DNA of 64,000 nucleotides, taken from positions 1 through 64,000 of the forward strand of contig JBDLJC010000017.1 of assembly GCA_039714535.1 (NCBI GenBank). Direction: 5' to 3'. Below the pieces are notes generated by a model. It saw nothing but the letters and a program-made list of their open reading frames with translations. It had not been told where the DNA came from and did no database searches. The translations under genes and the position numbers were made by a program. Shown here in pieces: positions 16,027 to 24,498 of the stretch; the stretch's first letter is position 1, and each line of letters starts with the position of its first letter. The DNA comes from JAGXFP01 sp039714535. Lineage in GTDB: Bacteria > Desulfobacterota > Desulfobulbia > Desulfobulbales > JAGXFP01.

Positions 16027-16917
16027 TCAGATGCGCATATATTTTCGGGTTGAAATCAAGCTGCCGCCGGCACATAATAAGATAGAGGTGCCGGCAATAA
16101 TGGCAGATGTCTCCGGCAAGAAAAAGGCGAAGTCGAGCATGTTAAGAAATCCCGGGCCACTGAGGTGATTCATGGCCCACTGGAAGAGCAGGTAAAGGAG
16201 GAGTATTCCACAACCTGAGCCGATAATGCCCTGCAGTATCCCTTCGATGAGCAGGGGGGTCTGGATATAGCTGTTATTGGCCCCGACCAGCCGTAAAACT
16301 TCCAGCTCGGACTCTTTGGCGACTACGGTCAGTCTCACGGTGGAGGAGACCATGAAGACCGTGGCCATGATCAACAGGACGCCACTGAGCACGACAATTG
16401 CCCTCAATAATTTCGTAAAATAGCCGAAGCGCTCCACCCAGCTTTGACCGTATTGAACCTTTTGCGCCCCGGGCAGGGTGGTCAGGTAGTCTGAGAACTG
16501 TTTGAGTTTGCTCAGATTACCCAGGCCTTGTTTGGGGTAGACTTCTATGGAGGGTGGCAGGAAATCAGGTCCCAGGTCTTCCAGGACATCTTTCTCTGCA
16601 TCAAGCTGCTGACCGAGCCGGGCAAAGGCCTCTGCCCTGGAGATAAAGACTATTTTTTCAACTTCGCCGAAGTCATGGATCTTCTGTTCGTACATCGGCT
16701 GAACTGCGGGCCGGACTTCTTCGTCCAGATATACTATCAAGCGCAGTTCATCGCCCAGACGATTGGCGGCGTTGACGACGTTCATATAGATGAGCAGGAA
16801 AAAACTGAAAATCAACACGGACAGGCAGATGGTCATCACCGTCATGAGTTGGGTGGGCCAACTCTGGCGAAGATTACGGCCGGTCTGCTTTATGTGAAAA
16901 TAGGTTTTATGGCCCAT
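16027..16917 (-). CDS. ftsX: cell-division ABC transporter permease FtsX
   Basis: 296 residues with four predicted membrane helices: one near residues 20-45, then a periplasmic domain of about 120 residues, and three between about 170 and 290. The conserved ESELEVLRLVGA cytoplasmic helix (about 200-211) that couples to FtsE is present. FtsEX transmits ATP hydrolysis to periplasmic EnvC-type activators. Confidence 0.95.
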   Translation of the reverse strand: MGHKTYFHIKQTGRNLRQSWPTQLMTVMTICLSVLIFSFFLLIYMNVVNAANRLGDELRLIVYLDEEVRPAVQPMYEQKIHDFGEVEKIVFISRAEAFARLGQQLDAEKDVLEDLGPDFLPPSIEVYPKQGLGNLSKLKQFSDYLTTLPGAQKVQYGQSWVERFGYFTKLLRAIVVLSGVLLIMATVFMVSSTVRLTVVAKESELEVLRLVGANNSYIQTPLLIEGILQGIIGSGCGILLLYLLFQWAMNHLSGPGFLNMLDFAFFLPETSAIIAGTSILLCAGGSLISTRKYMRI

Positions 16918-16965
16918 TTTTTCTACTCCGTTAGAGATGATCTGAAGAAAGTAGGATCCACGCCA

Positions 16966-17685
16966 TCAAACATTAATAAGTGGCAGCTGTTTGTGGCTAA
17001 CATGGCCGCTGAACAGGCCGTGCCGCAGTTTAACCTTGCGATGCCGTGATTTCTTGTAGATTGATTCGTCATGGGTGGCGATGATAACGGTGCTGCCCGC
17101 CTCGTGCAGCTGTTTGAAGAGTTCCATCACATATGAGGAAACCTCCGGGTCGAGGTTGCCGGTTGGTTCATCGGCCAGGATGAGAGGCGGCGCATTGGCG
17201 GCAGCGCGGGCTATTGCCACTCTTTGTTGTTCACCCCGGGACAATTTGCCGGCTTCAATGTCGCGCTTATGGGAAATTCGGAGGGTCTCAAGTAGTTCGT
17301 CAATCCGCTGGCGTATCTCTTTGGGGCTGCGATACATGACTTCCATGGGGATGGCGATGTTCTGGTATACCGTCTGTTCAGGCAGGATCTTGAAATCCTG
17401 GTAGACAACGCCGATCTGCTGGCGCAGTTTCTGGATTTTGGCTTTACTGATTCTGCTTAGGTCGTGGCCTGCGACTTCGATAAGGCCTTTGGTCGGCTTT
17501 TCGATACAGCAGATCATCTTGAGCAGGGTGGTCTTGCCGGCGCCACTCATGCCGGTCAGGAAAACCAGGTCGCCTTTGCCGATTGCCAGGGAAACATTTT
17601 GTACGGCGATGATGTCCGGCGGGTAAACCTTGGTAACTTTGATAATATCGACAACTGGCATGTCGTCGGGGAAAGATTTAATCAT
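16966..17685 (-). CDS. ftsE: cell-division ATP-binding protein FtsE
   Basis: 239 residues. ABC ATPase with Walker A GMSGAGKTT, signature LSRGEQQRVAIARA and Walker B LILADEPTGNLDPE. It is the first gene of the ftsE-ftsX-envC-ctp operon. A 48-base gap separates it from ftsX. Confidence 0.96.
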   Translation of the reverse strand: MIKSFPDDMPVVDIIKVTKVYPPDIIAVQNVSLAIGKGDLVFLTGMSGAGKTTLLKMICCIEKPTKGLIEVAGHDLSRISKAKIQKLRQQIGVVYQDFKILPEQTVYQNIAIPMEVMYRSPKEIRQRIDELLETLRISHKRDIEAGKLSRGEQQRVAIARAAANAPPLILADEPTGNLDPEVSSYVMELFKQLHEAGSTVIIATHDESIYKKSRHRKVKLRHGLFSGHVSHKQLPLINV

Positions 17686-17847
17686 CAGCTTTTTACCGGT
17701 ATTGATTTCGGCGGTTGAAAGATTGAGCCGTTATTGGGGGTAAGTATGTGTTTTTACTAACCAGCTAAACCGTTGAATCTATAACATATTTGGGGAAAAT
17801 GGCACTTTATTTATCGCCCCTCCAGTCTTTGCCTGACTGGATTAAGG

Positions 17848-18612
17848 TCAATACTTACCTATAAATGAGTCGAATATGCTGAAGGCCTCTTTGATGACGG
17901 TCTCACTGCTGCTCATTTCGAGGTAGGAACCACCGGTTATCTCCTGGTCGATCAGTTTATCGCTGGAGTGAATCAACCCTCCCAGGGGCAGGTCGCATTC
18001 GGTTACCGCTTCATTAATTTTGGCCATCAGTTCGTCAGAAGTGGGATCTGGCACCCGGTTAACGATCAGGCATTTATGTTTGACTTCAATGCCGAGGGGG
18101 CCGGTAAGCTCAGCGATGCGGCGGGCGGTAAGGATGCCGCGGGCCGAAGGATCGGAGGTGACGATAAGGTGGTCGATGAGCCGCATGTTCATCCTGCTCA
18201 AATGTTCCATCCCGGCTTCGTTATCGACGATGATGTATTTGTAGTTTGCGGCCAGATGATCCATGGTCATGGCCAAGTGCTGATTGGCGGCGCAATAGCA
18301 GCCGGGACCGTCGGGCTGGCCCATGGCCATCAGGTCGAAGCCTTTTTCCTCAATCAGGGCCTGGTGTACCTTCATCTCCATATACTGATCCCGGGTCATA
18401 TTGGGGGGGAGATCGCCTTTTAGCTCTTTTCGGATCTGGCCGATGGTCAGTTCAACGTCAAGGTTGAGCAGTTCATTGAGATTGGCATTCGAGTCGGCGT
18501 CGACGGCCAGTACCGGGGCGAGGTTTTTTTCGGTAAGATATTTGATCAGCAGGGCGGAGAGGGTTGTTTTACCGGTTCCCCCTTTGCCGGCCATGGCTAT
18601 GATTTTGGTCAT
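17848..18612 (-). CDS. cooC: CooC-like nickel-insertion ATPase
   Basis: 254 residues from the start MTKIIAMAGKGGTGKTT; the frame extends 31 residues further upstream, but this ATG has AGAGAG before it and fits the family. It is a MinD/ParA-type dimeric ATPase with a deviant Walker A (GKGGTGKTT) and a CxC motif in GPGCYCAANQ, the metal-binding pair of CooC/AcsF proteins that load nickel into carbon monoxide dehydrogenase or acetyl-CoA synthase. No CODH gene is near, so the client must be encoded elsewhere. Confidence 0.88.
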   Translation of the reverse strand: MTKIIAMAGKGGTGKTTLSALLIKYLTEKNLAPVLAVDADSNANLNELLNLDVELTIGQIRKELKGDLPPNMTRDQYMEMKVHQALIEEKGFDLMAMGQPDGPGCYCAANQHLAMTMDHLAANYKYIIVDNEAGMEHLSRMNMRLIDHLIVTSDPSARGILTARRIAELTGPLGIEVKHKCLIVNRVPDPTSDELMAKINEAVTECDLPLGGLIHSSDKLIDQEITGGSYLEMSSSETVIKEAFSIFDSFIGKY

Positions 18613-18858
18613 GTTTTGTTCTCTCTGATCTGGAAGTGATGATGAATAATGGCATGGTTGCCATTTTGGAAATGAAACTATAGGGAGCCATAGGCCGATT
18701 GTCAATCGACTTTCCCTGATAAACCAGGCGGAATTGGCTGCTGGTCAATGTACTTCTAAGGGTTGTGCTGAAATTTTCAGCCGGTAAGCAGGAGCAGGCC
18801 AGGTCTGGTGAATAATTAGAAGAGGGCTCGCGCCAGACTGGCCCAGAATAGCCACAAA
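18613..18858. other. intergenic stretch upstream of cooC
   Basis: No gene seen. It should hold the leftward cooC promoter; no confident -35/-10 pair could be chosen. Confidence 0.4.
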
Positions 18859-18893
18859 AAACCCCGGTCACGGAACTGTTCCGGCCGGGGTTT
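18859..18893 (-). terminator. terminator of the VWA gene pair
   Basis: AAACCCCGG (18859-18867) pairs with CCGGGGTTT (18885-18893), and an inner CGGAAC/GTTCCG stem lies between them. On the minus strand a T run follows, 22 bases beyond the VWA gene stop. Confidence 0.8.
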
Positions 18894-18915
18894 GAAAAAT
18901 CAGTGTTCGTATGAA

Positions 18916-19584
18916 TTAATCGGCCAGGATATCCTCAAGGTTGTCAAGGTCGTTAATTACTTCCCAGGTGCCGTCGCCACTTTCCACCTTCGCCTGCCAC
19001 TTGGAAAGACGATCCATGTATTCCCGGGGATCGACTATATCGCTCCGCAGTTTGGTCACGTTAAGGGCAACCACATGGGTGTCGTTAAACTGGATTGTGA
19101 AATCCCGGATATGACCCTTGGGCAGCTCTTCTTCCATATCGGAAAAAACGAGGATGATTCTCTTGCCTGCCTTTGATTCGTCAAGCCACTCAACGGCTTG
19201 CAGCATTCCCCCGGAGATGTCTGTGTAAGGGCTGCTCTTGACGTTTTTAACAAAGTCATCAACCTTCTGGGCAAATACCCTTTTCTGGTTGGTAGTCATG
19301 GACGGCCTGCTGTCGAAGGTCACTTTATGGATAATATCCTTCTCGCTGAAACTTCCCGAGTCGATCCTGGCCACCGCAAAGGAATCCATGGGCTGCAGCT
19401 TACCGAGCAGATAGTTGATTATATTCTGCGCTTTTTTCAGCTCCAGGGCATAGGTTCCGGAGGTATCCATCAACATATAGATACCCTTGGTACGGTTGAC
19501 CGGCTCCTGGGAACAGCCGTTGAGCAGTGGGGCAAGCATGGCCACAACTAAAACAAATATTATTGAAAAACTGACTTTTTTCAT
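18916..19584 (-). CDS. VWA-domain lipoprotein of unknown function
   Basis: 222 residues. The N-terminus has a signal peptide with lipobox LLNGC (Cys24). The rest is a von Willebrand factor A fold: MIDAS-like DTSGT (about 40-44), a middle Thr region (SPYTDISGG) and a late acidic VFSDMEEE. The Ser-x-Ser of classical MIDAS is SGT, so metal binding is plausible but not certain. It begins 25 bases after a coiled-coil membrane protein gene and shares its transcript, so the two probably act together at the envelope. No named system recognised. Confidence 0.8.
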   Translation of the reverse strand: MKKVSFSIIFVLVVAMLAPLLNGCSQEPVNRTKGIYMLMDTSGTYALELKKAQNIINYLLGKLQPMDSFAVARIDSGSFSEKDIIHKVTFDSRPSMTTNQKRVFAQKVDDFVKNVKSSPYTDISGGMLQAVEWLDESKAGKRIILVFSDMEEELPKGHIRDFTIQFNDTHVVALNVTKLRSDIVDPREYMDRLSKWQAKVESGDGTWEVINDLDNLEDILAD

Positions 19585-19609
19585 CTTGGATCTCCTGCGT
19601 ATTGTTTAA

Positions 19610-21073
19610 TTACTCTTCTTCCTGGGCACGTGTCTCTTTTTTGCTGCTCTTCTGTTTCTTGCTTTGGGTCTTGCTTTTAGGTGATTTATCCCCGCCACCC
19701 ATACTTTCCAATAACATGGCCGGAAAAGCGATGATATCGTAAACACTGATCAGGATTGAGCCCAGATAATAAAAGGCATTACCGATCAGGCGCATGGTAA
19801 AGGCAATGGCCCGCAGGATAAACTCAGAGACATAGCCCAGCACGGCCCGGGCTGAGTGGACAAAAGACTCCAGGGGGATAATCGCGAAGGCCAGCACAAA
19901 GGGCAGGATAAAGCCCATGATCATCTGGGCGACAGTCGCCACAACACTGTGGGTCATTTCCGCCATTGCCTCGCCACCGAGCAGGGCCTGGGAAAAGGCT
20001 TCGTTGCGGGCCGCGATAATGTCACGGATATAGGCCAGGGAACTTTCCACTCCCGCGAAGGTCAGCAAGCCACCAAAGACGACCCAGGCAATAAAATGCC
20101 GTTTTTTGTCATCCAGGGTGCCGATCATAGGAAACAGCTTGGTCACCCGGAGGACTTCCATTAAGGCCATGCCAAGAAAGGTCTCCAGGAGGATTACTAC
20201 CAGGGCCGCCAGTTCGGAAATCTTGAAATTGCCGACACTGCCGGAGCCGCCAACAATATCGGACATGGGCAGTTCGATCAGGCGAAAGTTGACAAAAATC
20301 CCGCCGATGGCGACCAGCAGCCAGAAAGAGGAAATAAAGAACTGGGTCATTGAAGAAGAATGGAGCTTGTCGACCGCCTTGTTCGAGCCTTTACGGATAT
20401 CCTCATAATCATCCATCTTCCGGTCAATAAACTTGGCCCGCTCCTCCAGGCCGGTCATAGTGCCGCCGACCATCTTCATGGTTTTGGCAATACTGCGCCA
20501 GTACGGCATCATTTTACCCAGGATCGCGTGGCGCTCGTTGGTGCTCTTCCAGTAGGCATCCATGGCCTTTTTTTGCTGCTTGACAATGGTGTTGTGGATG
20601 TCCGTGAGGATATCAGTCACCATGCCACTATCACCCTTACTGGCCAGTTTAGAGACCGCCTCGACCGCATCCACCCAGACCGGCGGAGTTGGCGGCACTT
20701 CCTCGCTTTCGCTGAAACTCTGATCGATCTTTTCGATCTCTTCCGACAATTTCCTGTTCAGGGCCGGATAACCCTGCAGGTCCCTTTCGACAACCCTTTC
20801 GACCCGCTGGAACTCGCGTTCAATTTCGCGTTCAATGGCATCCATGCCGCCGGCCAGGAGAACTTCCCGATTTCGGGTCGACAGCCTTTTTTCTGCCTTC
20901 ATAAAGGAAAAAGCTATCAGTCGCAAACCATTATGGATCACCCGGCAGAAGCCCCTGATGCTCTTGTGGGCATGGCTCCTGATCACAGTTGCCACTATGA
21001 CCACGACTAGAACTACGATTGCAATTGACAGTATTGGATTGTTGGGGACGATGTTGAAAATTGATGACGACAC
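19610..21073 (-). CDS. polytopic membrane protein with coiled-coil domain
   Basis: 487 residues from a GTG start at 21073, chosen because AAAGGAGG lies 5 bases upstream; the frame continues a further 53 codons upstream without such a site. One membrane helix near the N-terminus (about 12-32) is followed by about 220 charged, helical, coiled-coil-prone residues (rich in EREIEREFQRVER-type segments). About five membrane helices follow (about 255-450), then a very basic Lys/Ser-rich tail ending QEEE. I recognise no family. It is the first gene of a two-gene operon with the VWA lipoprotein. Confidence 0.75.
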   Translation of the reverse strand: MSSSIFNIVPNNPILSIAIVVLVVVIVATVIRSHAHKSIRGFCRVIHNGLRLIAFSFMKAEKRLSTRNREVLLAGGMDAIEREIEREFQRVERVVERDLQGYPALNRKLSEEIEKIDQSFSESEEVPPTPPVWVDAVEAVSKLASKGDSGMVTDILTDIHNTIVKQQKKAMDAYWKSTNERHAILGKMMPYWRSIAKTMKMVGGTMTGLEERAKFIDRKMDDYEDIRKGSNKAVDKLHSSSMTQFFISSFWLLVAIGGIFVNFRLIELPMSDIVGGSGSVGNFKISELAALVVILLETFLGMALMEVLRVTKLFPMIGTLDDKKRHFIAWVVFGGLLTFAGVESSLAYIRDIIAARNEAFSQALLGGEAMAEMTHSVVATVAQMIMGFILPFVLAFAIIPLESFVHSARAVLGYVSEFILRAIAFTMRLIGNAFYYLGSILISVYDIIAFPAMLLESMGGGDKSPKSKTQSKKQKSSKKETRAQEEE

Positions 21074-21456
21074 GGCAACCTCCTTTGCTGTTAATTTTCG
21101 GTCATACAAACATACAACGACAAAATGGGACGCCCGTTCGTGTCTGGTGGCCATTCTCCCTGAAAATACAGGGGTGACCGGACACGTTACCTGCTTAACG
21201 AAAAATATCCCTCCTCTCTTTACCTTTTTCAATCTATATTCTTTTCCGGCATGCCTGTCAAATTTTAGAACACATGGTCACTGCTTTTACCGGATATAAC
21301 AACCATGTCTTGCTTTTGTTTTATGAACCATCAGGTAAAACAGAAAGTGTGATTAATTACCCAAGGATTCCCTTGACTGGGGAAGTTGATTTGGACTATT
21401 TTGTCCTTTCAGACGGTAGGATTTTAACGGATAATTATCTTACAGAGGGGATAAGC
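21074..21456. other. divergent intergenic region
   Basis: 383 bases between the leftward membrane-protein gene and the rightward outer-membrane barrel. An open frame from 21274 runs into the barrel gene but has no protein character before 21457. TTGACT at 21373 with TATTTT 18 bases further is a possible weak promoter for the barrel gene. Confidence 0.35.
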
Positions 21457-22047
21457 ATGATACGTGGATTTAATAAATTATTGTTATTGTCTGGATTGTT
21501 TATGCTGGCGGCTTTGATATTTGTAGGCAATGCCACCGCCGCCGATTTTGTGATGATCCTCAAAAGCGGTACAGTCCAGCTTGCAGATGATACCCAGAAA
21601 CTTGACCTTGAGACCAGGGATTTTGATAAATCCAGCGCCAAGACCCTGGCTATTGCCTGGGAGGTTCGCAATTCTCGTGACGTAGGCATGGGCATGGAAT
21701 ACATAACTTTCGAGCATGATTTTACTTCGCCGTCGTCTGATGGTTATGCCAAGACGCAACTCTATCTATTTAGTGCCAGGAAATATTTTAACATGGGCAG
21801 CATGGTTCATCCGTTTGGCGGTGTTGGTCTGGGATGGGGCTACAGCAAGTTCGGTCGCGATGGCGATGTTGATCGGGATTTGAATTACGTTCTGCAGATT
21901 AATGCCGGCCTGGAAATCCAGTTGGCCGAAGAATTCGGCATCTTTATCGAAGGCAAGGCCCTTGCCTCCGGGACTGATGGTGAAAGGGAAAACGAATTTG
22001 ATTTTTCCGGCCCGAGTCTAATGGCCGGGGTGAGCCTTATTTTTTAA
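21457..22047 (+). CDS. small outer-membrane beta-barrel protein
   Basis: 196 residues from ATG 21457 (MIRGFNKLLLLSG), preceded by AGAGGGG. A signal peptide ends near NATAA (about 25-30). The rest alternates hydrophobic and polar residues with glycine turns (GGVGLGWGYSKFG, INAGLEIQLAEEFG) and ends in LMAGVSLIF with a C-terminal Phe, the signal recognised by the BAM complex. An eight-strand OmpW/OmpA-like barrel is likely. Function unknown. Confidence 0.8.
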   Translation: MIRGFNKLLLLSGLFMLAALIFVGNATAADFVMILKSGTVQLADDTQKLDLETRDFDKSSAKTLAIAWEVRNSRDVGMGMEYITFEHDFTSPSSDGYAKTQLYLFSARKYFNMGSMVHPFGGVGLGWGYSKFGRDGDVDRDLNYVLQINAGLEIQLAEEFGIFIEGKALASGTDGERENEFDFSGPSLMAGVSLIF

Positions 22048-22208
22048 CGGTAAAGTCTGTTGGATAGAATACCGGGTGGACGTTTTGTTCGCAGGAGTCT
22101 TGGTATTGTTTTGTGTGTCTCATGGTAGCAATAAAGGCCAGAGGCCGACTTCGGTTCCTTGGTTCTGTTTTTGCTTGGGGCCTGAAATAATTTGAACGAG
22201 GTGGGGAA

Positions 22209-22778
22209 ATGGTGAAAGGATTTAATCGTAAATTAATATTGCTCTTTGCAGCTGTTCTGCTGGTACTTATTTCTGGCGGACTTGGGGAAGTTTTCGCTGC
22301 TGCCGGTGACCAGACTGTGACCGGCAAGGTTGTCAAAGGCGGTTTCGGGCGCTTTGTCCTCAGCACCGGTGCAGGTGAGAATAAGACCTTCAATACCGGT
22401 CGCGGCACTAAATATGAGCCGGCGGATTTCAGGGCCCGTGAAGGAGACAAGGTGCGGGTGACTTATTATGACAAAGACTCGCGCGGCAAGACGATCCAGG
22501 CCGTCAGTCATCTGAAGCTGATCAAGGCCAATCCGAACTTCAAGGAGCCGCCCAACCCCGCGGTCGGTACCATCAAAGAAGCTGGACGCCGGGCCTTTAG
22601 TATCTATATCCCGGAGACCAAGAAGGCCTTGAAGTTTGAGGTTGCCAGGGGCTGGAAATCCATCCCCAAGGGGTGGCGTCCGGCTGCCGACGATAAGGTC
22701 AAGGTCACCTATAAAAAGGTCCCCTCCCGCTTTACCGGCGGCATTGTTTACCAGATCAAGACCCTGGAAAAGATGTAA
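22209..22778 (+). CDS. exported protein with two beta-rich repeats
   Basis: 189 residues with a signal peptide (about 1-31, ...GEVFAAAG). Two related segments follow, about 33-85 and 110-180. Each has a GxI/V..AG..xF element and a later KVRVTYYDK or KVKVTYKKV strand, suggesting tandem OB-like domains. No family recognised. It has its own GAGGTGGGG ribosome-binding site and stands 160 bases after the barrel gene. Confidence 0.65.
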   Translation: MVKGFNRKLILLFAAVLLVLISGGLGEVFAAAGDQTVTGKVVKGGFGRFVLSTGAGENKTFNTGRGTKYEPADFRAREGDKVRVTYYDKDSRGKTIQAVSHLKLIKANPNFKEPPNPAVGTIKEAGRRAFSIYIPETKKALKFEVARGWKSIPKGWRPAADDKVKVTYKKVPSRFTGGIVYQIKTLEKM

Positions 22779-22930
22779 GAGGCTTGCCACGGCAATATAT
22801 TGCAACCAGCGATGGCGGGGATCTGACAAGCAGGTTTGTTTCGAGAATAAAGCAGGGGCGTTGATTTTTTGTATAACGCCCCTTGGCTGCTGCGATACTC
22901 TTGTTGTGCTTAGTAGTTTGCGCTGTATTC

Positions 22931-23287
22931 TCAGTTATGGCAATTGCCGCCCTCGATTTTCGGGAAGCCGGACAGGCTGAAGCTCTGGCCGCAGCCGCAG
23001 GTAGTCTTCGTGTTGGCATTGGTGAACTGCAGCCCGCCGTTGATCAGGTCGTCGGAGTAGTCGATGACCAGACCATCCAGATATTTCGTGCTTTCTTCCG
23101 CCGCGACAATCCTGATTTTCCCTGCCGTATGGACCACGCGCTCAGAGCCCTTCATTTCTTTGCCGATATCGGCGCTGTAAGTAAGACCGGCGCAGCCGCC
23201 TTCCGTCACCCCGACCCGCAGGAATTGATCCTCCGCCAGCTTGTCGTTCAACATTGTCTCGGCTTTTTCGTTAATGGTGATATTCAT
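22931..23287 (-). CDS. A-type iron-sulfur carrier (IscA/SufA-like)
   Basis: 118 residues from MNITINEKAE, with GGAGG just upstream; a start 12 bases earlier is also in frame. The three Cys of the family are present (GGCAGL, and CGCG near the C-terminus), followed by the usual SF segment. It carries or transfers Fe-S clusters or iron to apo-proteins. It stands alone, without isc/suf genes. Confidence 0.92.
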   Translation of the reverse strand: MNITINEKAETMLNDKLAEDQFLRVGVTEGGCAGLTYSADIGKEMKGSERVVHTAGKIRIVAAEESTKYLDGLVIDYSDDLINGGLQFTNANTKTTCGCGQSFSLSGFPKIEGGNCHN

Positions 23288-23497
23288 AAAATCCTCCATG
23301 TCTAATTCGTAATAAGCTTGTTTAAATATATTGATTGCAGAGTCAAAAGTCTAGGGCTGGCTAGGGGAAGACCGGGAGAAAAATATAAAGGCAGTAAAAG
23401 TTGAATTTGTTGCGAGAGGTCAATTTAGTTGACAAGGGCACAATATAACAGGAGGTCAAGAGATAAAAAACGTTTCCCGGAGTCAACTTCGGAAGGC

Positions 23498-23556
23498 GCA
23501 TAACGATTTGCTGGTTAAATAGATCCGTCCCAGCTTGTTTGGTATGTTGGTTGCCG
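23498..23556 (-). other. weak attC-like site
   Basis: Read leftward on the minus strand, a GTTATGC core (complement of 23498-23504) is preceded by CCAGC and GCTGG arms that can pair. A degenerate second core (GTTGCCG, 23550-23556) lies on the right. This matches the layout of an integron attC in the same orientation as the better site at 27296-27386, but the outer boxes are poor. Confidence 0.3.
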
Positions 23557-23580
23557 TAGGATTGCTTTTATTCAGTAAAA

Positions 23581-23819
23581 TTACGGTTTACATACTTTGC
23601 ATGGCCGATACCCAGCACTTATAGCCTCTTCTCTTGAGTCAAATATTGCGGCGCATTTTTTGCAGTTTAATATCGACAGCCGGACTCATGGAAAATATTT
23701 GATTTTGTATTGCCATGATAAATACTAGATGCAAAGGCAAGACCTCCAGCCAAAAAAGCCACAATAATAAACATGGTTACAAAACATGAGACTTGCTTGC
23801 TGATTTTAATGTTTGGCAT
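23581..23819 (-). pseudogene. frameshifted Ada-like zinc-binding secreted protein
   Basis: From ATG 23819, with GGGGG upstream, the frame reads MPNIKISKQV, a signal segment (about 10-31), then GNTKSNIFHESGCRY and stops at TAA 23669-23667. One frame over, the protein continues without a gap as NCKKCAAIFDSREE, then AGYRPCKVCKP to TAA 23581. Joined, this is an 80-residue exported protein with the Cys pattern and ending of the Ada N-terminal zinc domain (GFRPCKRC-like). A single missing base near 23667-23670 explains the break. It could be a pseudogene, a sequencing error or a frameshifting site. Confidence 0.75.
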
Positions 23820-23846
23820 TGTTACCCCCTTTTTTATTATATGGCA

Positions 23847-23906
23847 CGCTAACGTTGCAGGTTTTACCGTCGAACTATACTGCATGGTTCGGCTCAACTT
23901 GTAGAG
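23847..23906 (-). other. weak attC-like site
   Basis: On the minus strand a GTTAGCG core (23853-23847) ends a short region where GTCGAAC and GTTCGGC arms can pair (one G-U). At 23899-23906 TTGTAGAG is one base off the core GTTAGAG that would match the upstream boundary at 25363-25369. It overlaps the end of the rhombosortase gene, as attC sites often do. Confidence 0.3.
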
Positions 23907-24498
23907 GCTTTTGTGATGTTGTGCCAGTCTTATTGTGTCTATATATTCCAAAAATAAAAAATAGTGCTGCTGAAAGAGCTCCTGTCAAATGACTCAGGGG
24001 AGCAATGACGAATGTATTTTCCCACGAAAAAGGCAGGGCAGAAGAACCGTAGATAAACTCCAGGCTTATCTTTAATAAAATTAAAAAGATCAGAAGAAAA
24101 CAGGTTGTTCGCCAGGGTTGTGACTCAATAATGCCCCAGAAGGCAAAATATAAGATAGATCCGCAAGCCAGACCGGACAAACCGCCGTAGAGAGTCATAT
24201 TCGGCTTAAAAAGGAACAGGACAAAACTTATCGTGAGAGCAGTGGAAAATAAAAGAGATTTAAAATATGGATAACCTCTGTTCTCTATAATTACACCCGC
24301 TACTCCAAACGCCAACAGGTTATAAGTCAAGTGGAGGAGGTCAAAATGAACAAAATGACAGGAAATCATCCGCCAAACTTCTCCGCTGGTCATAGCACTT
24401 CTGGAATAAATCATCGCAGAGGATAAGTCCGGGAAGATCGCAGCAGCAACACTTAATGATAAAACACCTATTGTTGTCTTTGGTAAACGCTTCATCAA
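23875..24498 (-). CDS. rrtA: rhombosortase (rhomboid-family protease)
   Basis: 207 residues, six-helix rhomboid core. The catalytic Ser is in YGGLSGLACG (Ser108) and the His in PLSHLTGAL (His170); the HFDLLHLTYNL segment (about 51-62) is the conserved helix-2 His/Asn motif. Rhombosortases process proteins carrying a C-terminal GlyGly-CTERM signal. The upstream gene, overlapping by 4 bases, encodes exactly such a protein, so this is a dedicated enzyme-substrate pair. Base composition is lower in GC than the flanking core genes. Confidence 0.88.
   Translation of the reverse strand: MMKRLPKTTIGVLSLSVAAAIFPDLSSAMIYSRSAMTSGEVWRMISCHFVHFDLLHLTYNLLAFGVAGVIIENRGYPYFKSLLFSTALTISFVLFLFKPNMTLYGGLSGLACGSILYFAFWGIIESQPWRTTCFLLIFLILLKISLEFIYGSSALPFSWENTFVIAPLSHLTGALSAALFFIFGIYRHNKTGTTSQKPLQVEPNHAV

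Noticed and set aside
17821..17841. TCCAGTC/GACTGGA hairpin after cooC
   Set aside because: Seven base pairs without a T run on the minus strand; too weak to call a terminator.
23429..23460. TTGACA followed by ATATAAC and an AGGAGG at about 23450
   Set aside because: The spacing between the boxes is only about 11 bases, and no frame with a standard start follows the ribosome-binding-site-like sequence.
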